From positions 51,209,001 to 51,273,000 of the forward strand of contig BRKX01000009.1 in the NCBI GenBank assembly GCA_026008535.1: 64,000 nt of DNA. The letters run 5' to 3'. Shown piece after piece: positions 23,801-36,190 of the stretch. A program made the position numbers and the translations under genes. The notes below the pieces were generated by a model. It saw nothing but the letters and a program-made list of their open reading frames with translations, made no database searches and was not told the origin of the DNA. Position 1 is the first letter of the stretch. The number at the start of each line of letters is the position of its first letter. The stretch comes from Perilla frutescens. Taxonomy: Eukaryota; Streptophyta; Magnoliopsida; Lamiales; Lamiaceae.

Positions 23801-26715
23801 TTTCTTGTAGGCATATTCTACTGTAGGAACTCTTGATTATATGGCACCTGAGGTTTTATTAAAGAGAGGATACGGAATGGAGTGTGACTGGTGGTCTTTG
23901 GGGGCCATAATGTATGAAATGCTCATCGGTTATCCCCCATTTTGTTCCGATGATCCCAGAATGACATGCCGCAAGGTACACTGCACCTTTTAGTCCGTTT
24001 GAATCCAATTATTGCTGAAAATATAAATTAACATCTCTAATCAGAGATGCGATCTTAAAATTTTCCACAAATTAATTGTTTAGAACTGGTTTCTTATTTG
24101 CATAGTTAGTGAGATGCTTTTTCGACTGAGACTTTGTTCACTACGAAATATTCCTGAATCTTTCCTTTCGTATCAGATAATAAATTGGAAAACATGCTTA
24201 AAGTTTCCTGAAGAGCCAAAAATCTCAGATGAGGCGAGGGATCTTATCTGTCATTTGTTATGTGATGTTGAGAAAAGATTAGGGACCAGAGGCGTGGAAG
24301 AAATAAAGGTATGTAGAACATTGCGTAGAAGAAATAAAGATTGTTCTTGGTTACTTTGGTAATTTCATCTCAAGTAAAATGGATTCAAATAAGTAAAGCT
24401 TGGACATCAATGATTTCAAGTGGCAATAAAGCTGTGGTTTTCTTTCTGTTCATTAGTACGATAATATATTACGAGTCACTTTTATTGTCAGGGACATCCA
24501 TGGCTTAGAGATATAAAATGGGACAGCCTCTATGAAATGGAAGCTGCCTACAAACCAGTCGTAAATGGAGATTTGGATACACAGAATTTTGAAAAGTTCG
24601 ATGAAGTGAGTATGACTAGAGAATTTTTTTTTCCTTTCAGACTTACACACTAATTCGTGATTATATTTCTCAAATAGTTTTAGTTATTATGGAGATCATA
24701 GGAATCCCCTGCTGGCCAAAATGCTAAAAGCTTCCTCTTTCACCAGTTATACAGAATGTATATAAATTAGTCGACATTTCTTCTTCCTCCTGCTTGTCTG
24801 TTCTCCAAGCTGATTCTTCTCAACTCTCATGATATTAGGCTTTGAATCTGTGCTTGGATTTATGCTATCACCATTCGTTTCTTTCTTTAGGCACATATTT
24901 TTCTTTCAGCCGACTCAATTCAATGGTTCAGTACAAACTTCCATCTAATATCTGCAATCAATTCTTTGTCCTCCTCTCATGACATTCCATCATAATTGAG
25001 TAAGACTATACTGTTACCCTTGTGCAGCTTTCGATGATTTCTGTAATGTATTTGCCTCTTTTGCTTCTCTTTCTCAGGGAGAAAATCCACCATCTAACAC
25101 ACCAAGAGTCGGACCTTGGAGGAAGGTAAAGGCCTTAGTCTTTTCTGAAACTTGGATCTTGTGAAGAAGATTGTAAAACTGATTGAGAGGCTTTATGCTA
25201 TGTGCTATCTGTTTGCAGCTAAAACTATTTGCAGCTAAATCTGTGAAGATGAAACTCTGAATGTCTTTTAAGGGTTAAACTGTTTGCAGCTAAATCTGTT
25301 TTTCTTGAAGTCGAGTTATTACTCAGCTTTTACCAAAAATGATTAAGACCATTGGAATTTGGTTGAGCATATTGAACCAGAAAAACAAATGACATGTTTT
25401 CATAAGTCCAAATTTATTTTGATTGTATAAAGTAAATAAGTTTCATAGTAGACGTCAAGTGCTTTTAAGAAAATGATTTTTTTGTCTGGCGAACTCTTTA
25501 GAGCTCCAAACGAACCAAACTGGCCCCGGTTGATGGTGTCTTAAAATAGAGTGTGCATATTGGAAAAGTAATCTCTTGGATATCTGATAATATTTGCTGC
25601 AATTTGTTCTCCTTAATGATTAGATACCATGTACAAGTTACTAGTGTGAATGTTTTGTTGTTCTTATCTTTGATGATTTAATGTGTCTTTTTTCTTGCGT
25701 ACTTTGATGAGCAGATGTTAACATCAAAAGATGCTAATTTTATTGGATATACTTTCAAGAAATCAGATCTTAAATCAGCTGGAACTGCAGGTACTCTCCT
25801 TTACTAAAATTGCAAACACCTTTTGCTTTGACCGGTCTCTAGAAAATACAACCGAAAGATTTGCATGCAGCTACAATTTCCATTTATTAAGATGTGACAT
25901 AGAGTATGTCTAGATAGAGGTTGAAATCTAACAAAAGTATCAATTCAAAAAATCTAACAAAAGTATCAATTCAAGTATTACAATTAGATAATTCAGAAAG
26001 TTGGTGAAGTTTAGCAAGCAGCAAGGAATAAGTATCTATTACTTTATGCTCATGTATAATCAAGATGTTTAATCTACTTCAGACCTCTAAAATAAGCACG
26101 ATGATACTTTAACCATTAATTATGATTTCCTGCATGATTGCACGACTTGAGCGAGCATCACAAACTCAAAATGTTTCTGGTTTAGGATCAATACCAAATT
26201 TAAGATGTCCAAGTGTCCAACCATGCTCGTATTTTTCCCTTTCTTTGTGTTCTCCTGATAGATAATTTATATTTTTTATGTCTAGTAACCTGTGTATATT
26301 ATTCTCCATGAAGATTATACAGGTATCGATGTGAGTTCAAATGCATCTTCGAAACCTCCATCTCTAGTGTCATTATTTGGTATGTTGACCTTCTCTTATG
26401 ATTAGCAGCAAATCTTGATGTTTTGTAATATCATGCCTGGATACAATGATTCTTCATGGACAAATCTGTGGCTATTTGGAGTTAATTTCCTAGATTTTTA
26501 AGCATACACAGCTTATTTTGGTAAAACAACGAGCAGATAACACGCGTTGCCAAAAGTTTCTTAACAAACACAATGTATGCCATGCACAATCATAGTTTAT
26601 ATTCGACCTAAAAGGCGAATGCATAATTCTTGATCGTGTTCCATCTCTAAATGCAGGCCAGGTAGGGCTAGAGGACTCGGTGATAGCTGAAGATGATCCA
26701 AAGGTGCTCGTCTGA
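20880..26715 (+). CDS. NDR/LATS-family AGC serine/threonine kinase (tricornered-like), 12 coding exons
   Basis: Exons: 20880-21076, 21357-21531, 22431-22514, 22620-22861, 23468-23696, 23811-23975, 24177-24308, 24492-24605, 25078-25125, 25715-25790, 26314-26379, 26657-26715. All joins are GT..AG and in phase, giving 528 residues. Residues about 66-105 form the N-terminal helical region (RRALQRRAQEDQ, EKRETEYMRLQR) that binds MOB co-activators in this family. The kinase domain follows: glycine loop GKGAFGEV at 118-125, Lys140 (AMK), HRD at 232-234, DFG at 252-254, and the NDR-specific long insert before AYSTVGTLDYMAPEV (activation-loop Ser312). The C-terminal hydrophobic motif is FIGYTF with Thr475. 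NDR kinases with MOB act in polarity, growth and division in plants. No lesion is seen. Exon 11 has a second in-frame acceptor 9 bases downstream, at 26323. Confidence 0.95.
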
Positions 26716-29641
26716 TGAAAAATCGAGATGAATCTGATGCTCTTATTCAGATTTGCATGGTTAAAAGAGAGGCGTTATTTGCGCGTTAGCGGCTAATTTT
26801 CTGTATATGAAGAGAACTCAAATCGCTCTGCAGCTGGATAACAATTTTGGCCATTTTTTCGTTTCTTTGGTGCTGTTTTGTATGATTCTGTACACGAGTG
26901 GTGAAATCCATGGAATGCTTCTTGTTTTGGTGGGGAAATGTTAATATATATATCTGCAGAAATAACATTTGTAAATGATAGTGTTTTTGCAATTGTGTAT
27001 TTATACATACCAGCATCCCTCCACACCTTCTCCATACAGTCGATTCAATTTTTAAAAAGGCTAAATTGTTTGTTTCCAATCACATACTTGTGAGATCCTT
27101 TCACAAGTCAACATCGGTAAATGGATATTCATACTTAGATTTAAATCTATATTTATAATTTTATTGGTATTTTCTCCTGAATTTATGAGGAGGACACGTC
27201 CAAGTAACGTTGTGTGCGAAGTAATATTTTCATATTTAAAAGTAATGCCATATCAATTTGTGATTGAGGTCATCCAATACAAGTTTTTGTGACAAAAAAA
27301 AAAAAAAGCCAAATTTGCTATTTTTGCATAACCTTCAAAATGGTGCAATTAATTAAACCACAACTTTCATTTTTTTGCTATTGCAACACAATTTTACGTT
27401 TTCTAAAAATTGGATTTTCAACTGTCAAATTATTCATTGTCGGACGGTGTTAGCCATCAATTCTTACACCAAAATACTTGTCTTCTCGAACTTAAAAATT
27501 TTCTTGGGTGATTCGATGGAAACAGTGCCCCAACTGGTTGTAATTTAATTCGGAAACTCATGATCCAAATATCAATATTTCAAAATTTTGAATAAACATG
27601 AATTTTTTTACTTAAACAATGTCATTTTATCATACCCAATAATATCGTAAATGACATCGTTTTTAAGTCATAAAATAGTGTACAAATGGATAAATCTCAA
27701 TGAAAAATAAATGAGAATGTTACAATTGCAAAAAAAAAATAAAAAAATAGAAAGTTATGATTTAATTATAAATTTTTAAACATTATGTGAAAACTGCAAA
27801 ATAAGTAAACTTTTTCGTATTAATTATTATCATTAACCCTTTAAAAAGCATATACTACAAGAACATAAAAAAGTATATGAATATATTAAGATCCATAAGA
27901 CAATACAAATATTTGGATCCGATCTCATATTGATCAGCTTATTGTTGTTTAATTTTATTCGAGTACAGAGTAATCAACGGTTCAAAGACACGCAGAAAGA
28001 GTGACTCCTATAAGACTTTTAAGTGATGGAGTACATAAATGAACTGAATCCACACTCGAAAGAGAAGGATTACGATGTTATACGTGAATGATATGTTTGG
28101 TTTGAGTCTTTAGGTTGATAAGATTGTAGTTTCGAAACTGGAACAATTGAAACAAAAATCTGAACAATTGAAGCAAAAATCCGAATAAGAAAATTGTTGC
28201 GACGAGGTGAATGATCCACTGTCTAAAAAAGATTATTGTTAGCTCGAGGTATAAAGCCTACGTGTTGATTGTTTTCAAGATTAACACAATTAACACTTGA
28301 TCTTTCGTGCATACTCACAAGAGATCGAGTTGGAGAAACTCAAACAGATGTGCCTGGTAGGGAAGAAAGGGAGGATCATATACTATCTCTTACGTCTATA
28401 GAAACTGCAGATAAATTGAGTAGAAGAAGAGAAGATATAATTGTTTCTCCCACATTCCCACAACTTAGCCTTTTTTTACAATCCAAAAAGAAGCTAGGTT
28501 TTATTTTCAATTAAATAAGGCAAAATCGGGTCAAACTAGAGGTAATTCGATTGTAACATAAACAAAATAAGAGAAACGAAGCCCAAGTGTTGTTACCATT
28601 TCCAACAAAGGCTGGATAGATAAATTTTATTGGAATTTATAAAATATTTGCTTCATATGGTGAAAAAGCTGGTGATGGATTATCAGCTTTGGATGGTATC
28701 AGTCACTTATCACCCTCAATATTGAGGTGATTATTGTTATCCCATTATTAATTAAAGTTGAAATTACACAATTATCCTTAACAATTTTAACAATTGTCAA
28801 AGAAAATTTTATATGAAAGGCAATTAGGTACCCTCCTACATTTTAGTCATAATCTTTCAATCTAAATAAAATATTGACAATTTATTCTAAATCATTAAAA
28901 CCACAATCAAATAATCCAGGCATGTGATCAATGACGGACCTAGGGGGGCTGGTGGGGGCAGACCCCTCCTCCCCAAATTTTATAAACAAAATAGTATATA
29001 TGTTATATAATTATTATATAAATATAATAATTTTGCCCCTCCAAATATTAATATTTTTGGACATTTGATTTATTAATATTTAAGTATGGTCCATATGGAT
29101 TTTAAATTGATGTAGTGAGAGGCCCAAAATAGTATAATACTAAATAAATAATTTTATTTAAAAATTCAAAAGTATTTTCATATTTTGTTTATATTGCTGC
29201 TTTACTACTTGTGTAAGTTCATTTTATTGTTATATTTCCCCTTATTTATTCTTATTAATATTTTAAGTTTATTTCATTATATTTTAGGTATTTTTTTATA
29301 TTTATGGATTTGAAAATGAATGCTTCAAGACTTTAATGTTATGATTTTATTTATGTTTTATGATTTCTTAATTTACCTATAATATAATATCGTGTCATTA
29401 TGCTCAAATTGTGTATTTAAGTTATTTTTTTATTAATTTTTGTTGGAGTTTTGCAATAAGTTTAAGTGAAGGTTTTACATTCCCCAATGTATATTGAGAA
29501 AGAAATTGTCGAGACTTTTAATGCGAGTCAATCATAGATGAATTTAAAATTATGAAAAAACGTCAAGTATGACTTATGATGCCAAAATTTTAAATAAATA
29601 TAGTTTTATTTTAATTAAGATAAGTATATAGTTACGTGTAG

Positions 29642-29676
<35 letters not shown>

Positions 29677-29800
29677 CATGTGTCGCGCGCACGTGTTATA
29701 ACTGATTTTCGCCATCCCAAATCAAAATTTCTGCGTCCGTTCCTGCACGTGATTATTCTTATCCGAACAAACATTGCAATCCTGCTATATTCAACCAATC
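26716..29800. other. Kinase 3' flank and repeat-rich intergenic DNA
   Basis: The first 300 bases are probably the kinase 3' UTR. Beyond it is AT-rich DNA with a foldback repeat at 27309-27811. At 28931 there is a CAATGACGGACCTAGG start resembling the hAT-like ends seen at 13601 and 33374, with no right end found. A TA/TG microsatellite lies at 29643-29676. No gene recognised. Confidence 0.45.
27309..27811. repeat. Foldback (inverted-repeat) element
   Basis: The left arm 27309-27405 and the right arm 27718-27811 pair imperfectly (roughly three quarters by eye), both carrying poly-A/T runs and TGCAAT words. The centre is unrelated. No target duplication is identified, so the family is unknown. 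Confidence 0.5.
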
Positions 29801-29934
29801 AATCTTATTTATCCCATCTACTGAACCAAGCGAAATCGGATGGGATTGTATAGTCGAGGAGATATTCAATTAATCTTATTTATCCCATCTACCGAACCAA
29901 ACGAAGTTGGATGTGACTATATAATCGAGGAGAG
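29801..29934. repeat. 71-bp tandem duplication next to the TR-GAG element
   Basis: AATCTTATTTATCCCATCTA begins at 29801 and again at 29872; each copy continues to GTCGAGGAGA or ATCGAGGAGAG with a few changes. The second copy ends at the retrotransposon target duplication. Confidence 0.8.
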
Positions 29935-30342
29935 TGATACGCCTTACGTCAACGGCGAATTGGAATTGCACGTCTAAGTGTGCAAAACTCCAACTTGTTA
30001 AAGAAAAGAAGAGAAATAACACTAGAAGCAAGAGCAAGAGAGAATTTTAGTGATAGAAAATTAAGGGAGAAGTCGAGAGAACGAGAAAGTAATTTTTATT
30101 AATCTTCTTCTTCCTTCAATAAACAAAAGCAGCACATATATATAAAGAATATCTAACAATCCCCGTAAACCCTAGAAGACTCCTACTAGGAAAATAAATC
30201 TAATTACCAAACTAAACAAAAAAGTAATTACCAAAAATTACATATTGTAGAAACATAATTAATTAAATAACAAAACTTGCATGGAAAGAAAAATTAGGAG
30301 AAAGAATGGAGCAGATGGAGCAGCAGCCGTGGAGTTGTATCA
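29935..30342 (-). repeat. 3' LTR of the TR-GAG element
   Basis: 408 bp, plus-strand ends TGATAC and GTATCA. Matches 31584-32007 with scattered substitutions and a shorter CA/TA microsatellite. Confidence 0.85.
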
Positions 30343-30371
30343 ATGCCCACTCCTCCAAATTCACTTTGTCC

Positions 30372-31547
30372 TCAAGGTGGCAGATCAATGGTGCACCCCG
30401 TCTCGACGCCATTGGAGAGAGTAACGGTATCTCGAGTCGTGTTGTCAGCATCGAGAAGCAGGAATAAAGAACGATGTTTGCATTTATGGTGCGGTGTCCA
30501 CCGTTGGTCACAATTAAAACATAGCCCTTTTTCACGTTTATCTCGGATTTCAGAAGGGGTTAAACTTCGAACCGGCAACGGAGAAGTGGATGGAGGAACA
30601 ACAACATTGCATGGGATTGGAGTCTGGGTGACACCAACTGGGAAAGTTTGGGCCGCAGCAGCTGCCTTATGTGGTGGATTGAGGAGCGACACATCACGTT
30701 GCAGAACAACAATGGAATCCAAATGTTTCTCCTCATAAAATCGAGCAAGCGAAAATGTCTCCTCCAAGGTGGGTGGCTGATATAATTGCAGTTCGCGCCG
30801 AATTGCTGGCTTGAGGCCGGAGATATATAAAGAGATCAAGAGGGACTCGGACATTCCCGTCACCCGATTCATCAAAGTTTCGAACTCGGATTGAAACTCT
30901 GCAACCGTCCCTTGTTGAAGTAATTTTTCCAACTTCCCTTCAGGGTCCTCAAAGTGAGAGGAACCAAAGCGAAATTTAACCTTTTGTATGAATTCACTCC
31001 AAGTTGATAAAAGGTTATTGGTTTTGAGCCATTGGAACCATGCCGAAGCCTTTCCATCTAAGTGAAAGGACACAATCTGTAGCCGTTGTTCGCCCGAGAT
31101 TTGCTGATAAGCAAAATATTCTTCAATCTTGAAAATCCAGTCATATGGATCCTCACCATTGAATCGAGGAACTTCCAAGCGCATGAATCCATGTCTGGTG
31201 TGAAAGGGGGGCTCATCTGGCACACGACGGTTGTTAGGGGGAGCCTCACCCAAAGCAAGTTGTTGGGCGTCATGGGGATGACGACCCAGAATGCCAGCAG
31301 CAGTGGTGTTGCTGGAAGAAGCCGTGCCTTAGACCCCAAGACCCTTGAGCATGGAAATTATCTCATCCATCTGTGTTGTATGAACCGCAAGTTGTTGCTC
31401 ATGTTCTTGCTGCAAGGAATGCAATTTGGCATCTATCGAAATTCGCAAGGTTTGTTAGCCTTGAGCACTGAAACGAATGAACTCATCCAAACGGTCACTC
31501 AAGCTTCCCAAAGCCTGCTGCCAAGCCAACGGTTTGCCCTCCTCCAT
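30372..31547 (-). pseudogene. Gypsy-type gag of the TR-GAG element
   Basis: The frame opens at the ATG 31547-31545 and stays in one frame to the stop at 30372 (391 codons), but has two in-frame TAA codons (31457-31455 and 31331-31329). The retrotransposon gag domain is clear: MRLEVPRFNGEDPYDWIFKI, EQRLQIVSFHLDGKASAWFQ, FRFGSSHFEDPEGKLEKL. It is followed by a zinc knuckle of the form CFNCDQRWTPHHKC. Gag packages element RNA into particles. In another frame just past the gag stop, LEDKVNLEEWALIQ resembles the C-terminal end of Gypsy pol, marking the scar of the deletion that removed pol. Confidence 0.82.
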
Positions 31548-31583
31548 CACGGATCGTCGCAACAACAACAATGAAAGCACCAA

Positions 31584-32007
31584 TGATATGCCTTACGTCA
31601 ATGGCGAATCAGAATTGCACGTCTAAGTGTGCAAGAACTCCAACTTGTTAGAGAAAAGAAGAGAAAGAACACTAGAAGCAAGAGCAAGAAAGAATTTTAG
31701 AGATAGAAAATTAAGGGAGAAGTCGAGAGAACGAGAAAACAATTTTTATTAATCTTCTTCTTCCTTCAATAAACAAAAGCAACACACACACACACACATA
31801 TATATATATACATATATAAAGAATATCTAACAATCTCCATAAACCCTAGAAGACTCATACTAGGAAAATAAATCTAATTACCAAACTAAACAAAAAAGGA
31901 ATTACCAAAAATTACATATTCTAGAAACATAATTAATTAAATAACAAAACTTACATGGAAAGAAAAATTAGGAGAAAGGATGGAGCAGCAGCCGTGGAGT
32001 TGTATGA
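31584..32007 (-). repeat. 5' LTR of the TR-GAG element
   Basis: 424 bp. Longer than the other LTR because of an expanded CA/TA microsatellite near 31785. Its outer end reads TATGA where the inner copy has TATCA, a single substitution in the terminal dinucleotide. Confidence 0.85.
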
Positions 32008-32111
32008 GAGAGTTTAAATAATTTGATAAGTGTTACTCATACTACAAGGTGCATCTTCTTTTCTGGTGTTTATTTCATCAAATTTCCAAAGTTAAGAGTG
32101 TTTGGCTTAGA

Positions 32112-32290
32112 ACAATGACCATATGGGACCCTTGGAAGTTTATTATCCATAATAAGATCTAACAATATTTTCGAGTTGTGGGCCAACCCAACCTAGGGCA
32201 ATGATGGTATGAATGACCCCATCGGGAAGTTTATAACCCGTAATAAGGCTTAATAATATTTTATGGTCGTGGGCCAACCCGACCCACCCC
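32112..32290. repeat. Diverged tandem duplication, about 88 bp
   Basis: ACAATGACCATATGGGACCC through GTGGGCCAACCC is repeated from about 32199 (GCAATGATGG through GTGGGCCAACCC). Both copies share GGAAGTTTAT and a TAATAAG word. No gene; origin unknown. Confidence 0.6.
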
Positions 32291-32793
32291 ACAACCTGCG
32301 AAAAAAAATCTAAGTTTTGAAAATTTAATTTTATTTAAAGTTTGTATATGCATGAAAAATGAACTGTTTTGTATTTTTTGTTCATATTTCTTCGTGCTCA
32401 TAAGAAATATTAAATGAAAGATCATAAAAAGACATTTAATATGTTTGTTTTTTTTTTTTGCGTAAATCCGATTGAAAACATGAAAATTATAATCATTTGA
32501 AGTTTTGAGAAAAATTAATGAAGTTAGCTCTCATCAATCTTTTTTCATACTGGTTTTTAGGCTGAGCTTACATGTATGACTGAAGGCACGAATACATCTC
32601 TTTGTAAAAATTCCACCCAAGGTAGATTCAATAGTGCCCATTAGGGCACCAAACCCCGATTTTCAATTTTTAAATAAAAAAATATTTATAAAATGTTTTT
32701 GTAGATAATTTTTTTGGACATTAATTACTCTTTAAATAAACATTAATATTTTGCTTTCGTATTTTTTTCGACTCCTATTATGTTAACGTCAAT

Positions 32794-33319
32794 TATAGTT
32801 GTCAAAACGGGCCCATCGGGCTGGCCTGGTCCCGCTTCTTTTATAGGCGGATAGGATTTTAAATTTGAGTCCCGTTTAGTTGGCGGACTTTGATGGATAA
32901 ACCCACGACAGGGCGGGCTTTGACGAATAATATATATATATATATATATATATAGGTAAAATACATATAAAAATTCAATAATCCATATGTATTTATAAAA
33001 AAAGGTGTACATTAACATAAAGATATATGTACTTTCATTATTTTTTGTACATTGTCATTTACCTACAACACATTGCTAACAAAATGTGATTAATTAATGT
33101 TCTTTATTTTATTTTCATATTTCAGAATTTTTTCATTAATTAATCATACTTGCTATGTAGTGTTTCCAATATTATTTGATGGTGAAATCTTCTTTAAAAA
33201 GTTTTTTTGTTTAACGCAATGTTCTACATGCCCGCCAATCTGTGTGCTTAGGCGAGAGCAGATAGGGCCCTATTTTTTCAGGCCCGCCCCGCCTTGTCGG
33301 CCCCTTTTTGATAACTCTA
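32794..33319. mobile_element. hAT-like MITE with GC-rich ends
   Basis: The left end TATAGTTGTCAAAACGGGCC and the right end, reverse-complemented TAGAGTTATCAAAAAGGGGC, form terminal inverted repeats followed by GC-rich sub-ends in otherwise AT-rich DNA. This end type (GTCAAAACGGGC) is common in plant hAT MITEs. The 8-bp flanks ACGTCAAT and ATGATAAT match at only five of eight bases. Non-coding. Confidence 0.6.
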
Positions 33320-33500
33320 ATGATAATATTGTATTTTTTACACGATATCGTTAAAAAAATAAATTAATATCGTCAGTGGCTGATCCATGATATTTTTTCG
33401 GGAGAGGGAGGCAACACTGGTATATGACGGAGTGACCGACTTTCGGGTTTATTTGCGTGGTTGGCACATAATGTTGTTTCACTAATGCACTATTTGTATA

Positions 33501-33644
33501 CTCTCTTTGTTTCTGAATAAGTGTCATTCTAGTATTTTAATTTTGTTTAAAATGTGTTCACACAATGGTGTATTAGGTAATTTAGTTAATTTATTAATAT
33601 GGTTACATTCATCCAAAATGATATTTAAATGAAAACGGAGAGAG
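33501..33644. mobile_element. Small Stowaway-type MITE inside the hAT-like element
   Basis: 144 bp, ends CTCTCTTTGTTTCTG and (reverse) CTCTCTCCGTTTTC, flanked by TA at 33499-33500 and 33645-33646. The sequence is absent from the same place in copy 1 of the host element, which independently supports insertion. Confidence 0.8.
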
Positions 33645-33995
33645 TATATCTTTTTCTTATTCCAAGAGTTGACAATAATCCACTCTTTTAACTTTTTTTC
33701 CTTCTAATTTAAATAATGTAAATTAATATGTAACATTGAAGAACCATAACTTAAATTAAAAGTTCGATCTTACTTTTTTTATTCTATTATAATTCTTAAA
33801 ATTCATAATCAACCCTTAATTTAATATTTGACAAATAGTAACTTCATTGAAAGTAAAGAAAAGATACCGATACTATTTTGTTTTAAAACATCTCTATATT
33901 CTACATAAAAAAAGATTAATAAAAAATGTCATTTAATCACAATTAATATGGAGTATAAATTAAAATCAAATCAGAATAAGTAAACAATATGTATC

Positions 33996-34582
33996 TGTTG
34001 GGTATTTGTTCGCCTATTTGATGTGGCCCAATTACTGTTGGCCCATCTCCCTCATTTATTTCTGCTCGTTGACTGTCGCCCATTTATGCTGATTTCCTTT
34101 CATCCTTTCGGCTACCATTGCTTCATTAAAAAAAGCCTGGGGCTCTCACTGTTCATCATCCTCACAATCTATCTATCTATCTATCTATCTATCTCTCTGA
34201 GTGTTCTTCTGCTCTGCTTCTTGCGATCCCTTGAATCAAGCTTTGGCTTGAGATCTTTGTGCTCCTACTGACCCTTGCTTACGGTCCCAGTTCGTCTAGA
34301 TTCCTATGTGGTCTCCTCGTGTGAGTAGCTTGGGATAGCTAGGGTTCAGTCGTGGGCTCGCCGGAAGTCTGAGCCTTATGAGAGATTGTGTGGTCTGCCG
34401 TTCTTCACCTTTCTAGTTTCGGTGTGCATTTTGGTCATTTTTTGGAGGAGCTTTGATCTCAGGTTACCCTGAGCTTTGTAGCAGCCCTCCTGCTCGATTC
34501 ACTATCTCTTGAGGGACGAACGGACCGATCTGTGATGGTGGAAAGCAAGAGGTGTAACCTCCAGGAGCATTGATACCCTACA
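33996..34582 (+). repeat. 5' LTR of outer Copia element
   Basis: TGTTGGGTATTTG start and GATACCCTACA end. Contains a CTAT microsatellite at 34172-34195 where the 3' LTR has CT repeats. Drives transcription of the element when intact. Confidence 0.93.
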
Positions 34583-34583
34583 G

Positions 34584-34595
34584 TGGTATCAGAGC
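34584..34595 (+). other. Primer binding site of outer Copia element
   Basis: TGGTATCAGAGC, complementary to the 3' end of plant initiator methionine tRNA, one base after the LTR. Confidence 0.9.
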
Positions 34596-35160
34596 CACGG
34601 GGCGCTCACTGGAGGCACCCTCCATGGCCCTTCGAGCTACCGTCCGACCGCCTTGTGTAAAATCGGCTAGTAAGTCGAGAATCCCAACCGCGGGGACTCT
34701 CACTCTGGTATTGTACTCTAAACCCTAGAAATATTAGAGTTTTGGTGCTTCGTACTGAGATCTGTGTAATTCTCTACCTTTTATTTGAGATCTATGTGAT
34801 TATCGACTGATTCTCTGTAATCTATGTGTTTGCCCTAATTTCTCTGCATCTCAAGTGATTTTGTTGAAATTATAGGTTCGAATCTGTTGATTCTTAGGTA
34901 ATATTGTTCCTGGCTCTGTGTTAGGCTCATTCTGCTTCCGCTCCTTCTCTCTTAGCTCTAGTTTTTACTGTGTGTGTTGTGTGATTCACCTCCCACACAC
35001 GAAAGGATCCAAGTGATCATTGTGCGGCAGGTTATCCTGCTTGTAATCTGGGCTCTCCTTTGAATTCCTCACTGCCTGTGAGAATGTTTTGATTTTATCT
35101 TCTCCCCTTGTTCTGTTTCTTGGATATCTCTGTCTGCATGTGTCTATCTGTGTGATTGCT
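34596..35160. other. Untranslated leader of outer Copia element
   Basis: Non-coding leader between the primer site and gag; pyrimidine-rich in places. No gene seen. Confidence 0.6.
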
Positions 35161-36190
35161 ATGAGTTCTGCATATCATACCGCTCCTTTTGATGGAAAAA
35201 GTGACTTTCAAATTTGGAAAACTAAAATGGAATGCATTCTCATCAAAGAAAAAGTGTATAATGTTGTTCTGAGTGGTTGTGATAAAACTGAAACTGATGA
35301 AAAAAGGATTAAGATGAACGCTAGTGCAAGGTCTTCAATTTTGTTGAGTCTGCATGATTCTGTGATGAGGTAGGTTGTTGGTATTACTTGTGCTAAAGAA
35401 TTATGGGAAAAATTGAATGAATTGTACATTTAAACATCTTTTCAGTCTCAGTCCTTCCTACAAGAAAATTTTTCCAAATTTAGGCTTGATATGTCTAAAG
35501 ATATTGATGCTAACCGGATGATTTTAACAAATAAATTCAGGCCATGAAATTGGGAGGGGATGATACTATTAAGAAATATTATGCCACTGTGCTCTTAAAT
35601 GCTATTCCTGATAAATTCAATGATGTAAAAAATCTACCATTAGATATGGCAGAGATGTTGTTACTTATGATATTGTGGCTAATGGCCTTAAATCTAAAGA
35701 GCTTGACATGAAACATGGGTCTAGTAGTAGTAGAAAGAGTTCTGGTAAATTATGCATGTTAGGGGAAAAACAACTGAAAGATCTAAGCCTAATCATGCCT
35801 CTGATAAGAAAAAGCCTAGATCAAAATCTAGAAATGGTAACAGAAAGTGCTATAATTGCAATGAACCTGGTCACTATGCTAACAAGTGTGATAAACCAAA
35901 GAAAATAAAAAAGAAATATGAAAATTCCAGTGATAATCATGCAAATGTGGCTGTTGATTCTGAGAATTATGGTGATGTTCTTATGGTCTCTGATTTATTT
36001 TCTGAAATAAAAAAGAAATATGAAAATTCCAGTGATAATCATGCAAACTCTGTGTCTAATTCTCTATCTGAATCTGAATGGCTAATTGATTATGAATGCA
36101 CTTTTCATATGTCACCTTGTAAAAGCATGTTTTCCAATCTGAAAACTATTGAAAATGGCTCTGTATCCATGAAAAATGAAAAGAAAAGTC
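35161..36190 (+). pseudogene. Copia gag and start of protease (outer element), broken
   Basis: Starts MSSAYHTAPFDGKSDFQIWK at 35161, a typical Copia gag opening. A stop follows at about 35371, and later frames are shifted. A zinc knuckle CYNCNEPGHYANKC (CX2CX4HX4C) lies at 35848-35889. The protease start SEWLIDYECTFHMSPCKS lies at about 36070-36125; the usual D-S-G active site reads D-Y-E. A 40-base block (AAGAAATATGAAAATTCCAG and on) is duplicated 100 bases apart at 35910 and 36010. The frame is cut by the inner element at 36190 and resumes at 54038. Confidence 0.85.

Larger units (their letters stand above)
29935..32007 (-). mobile_element. Gag-only LTR retrotransposon (TR-GAG type, Gypsy-derived)
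   Basis: 2,073 bp on the minus strand. It is flanked by the 5-bp duplication GAGAG (29930-29934 and 32008-32012). Two LTR-like direct repeats are 29935-30342 and 31584-32007. In the minus sense the 5' LTR is followed at once by TTGGTGCTTTCATTG, a priming region seen in plant Gypsy elements, and a purine-rich tract abuts the 3' LTR. The only coding content is gag; protease, reverse transcriptase, RNase H and integrase are absent. Such gag-only elements are described as TR-GAGs. Mobility would depend on enzymes from a full Gypsy element. Confidence 0.85.

Noticed and set aside
29935..32007. A TRIM element (very short non-coding LTR element)
   Set aside because: It carries a clear gag domain with zinc knuckle, which fits a TR-GAG and not a TRIM.
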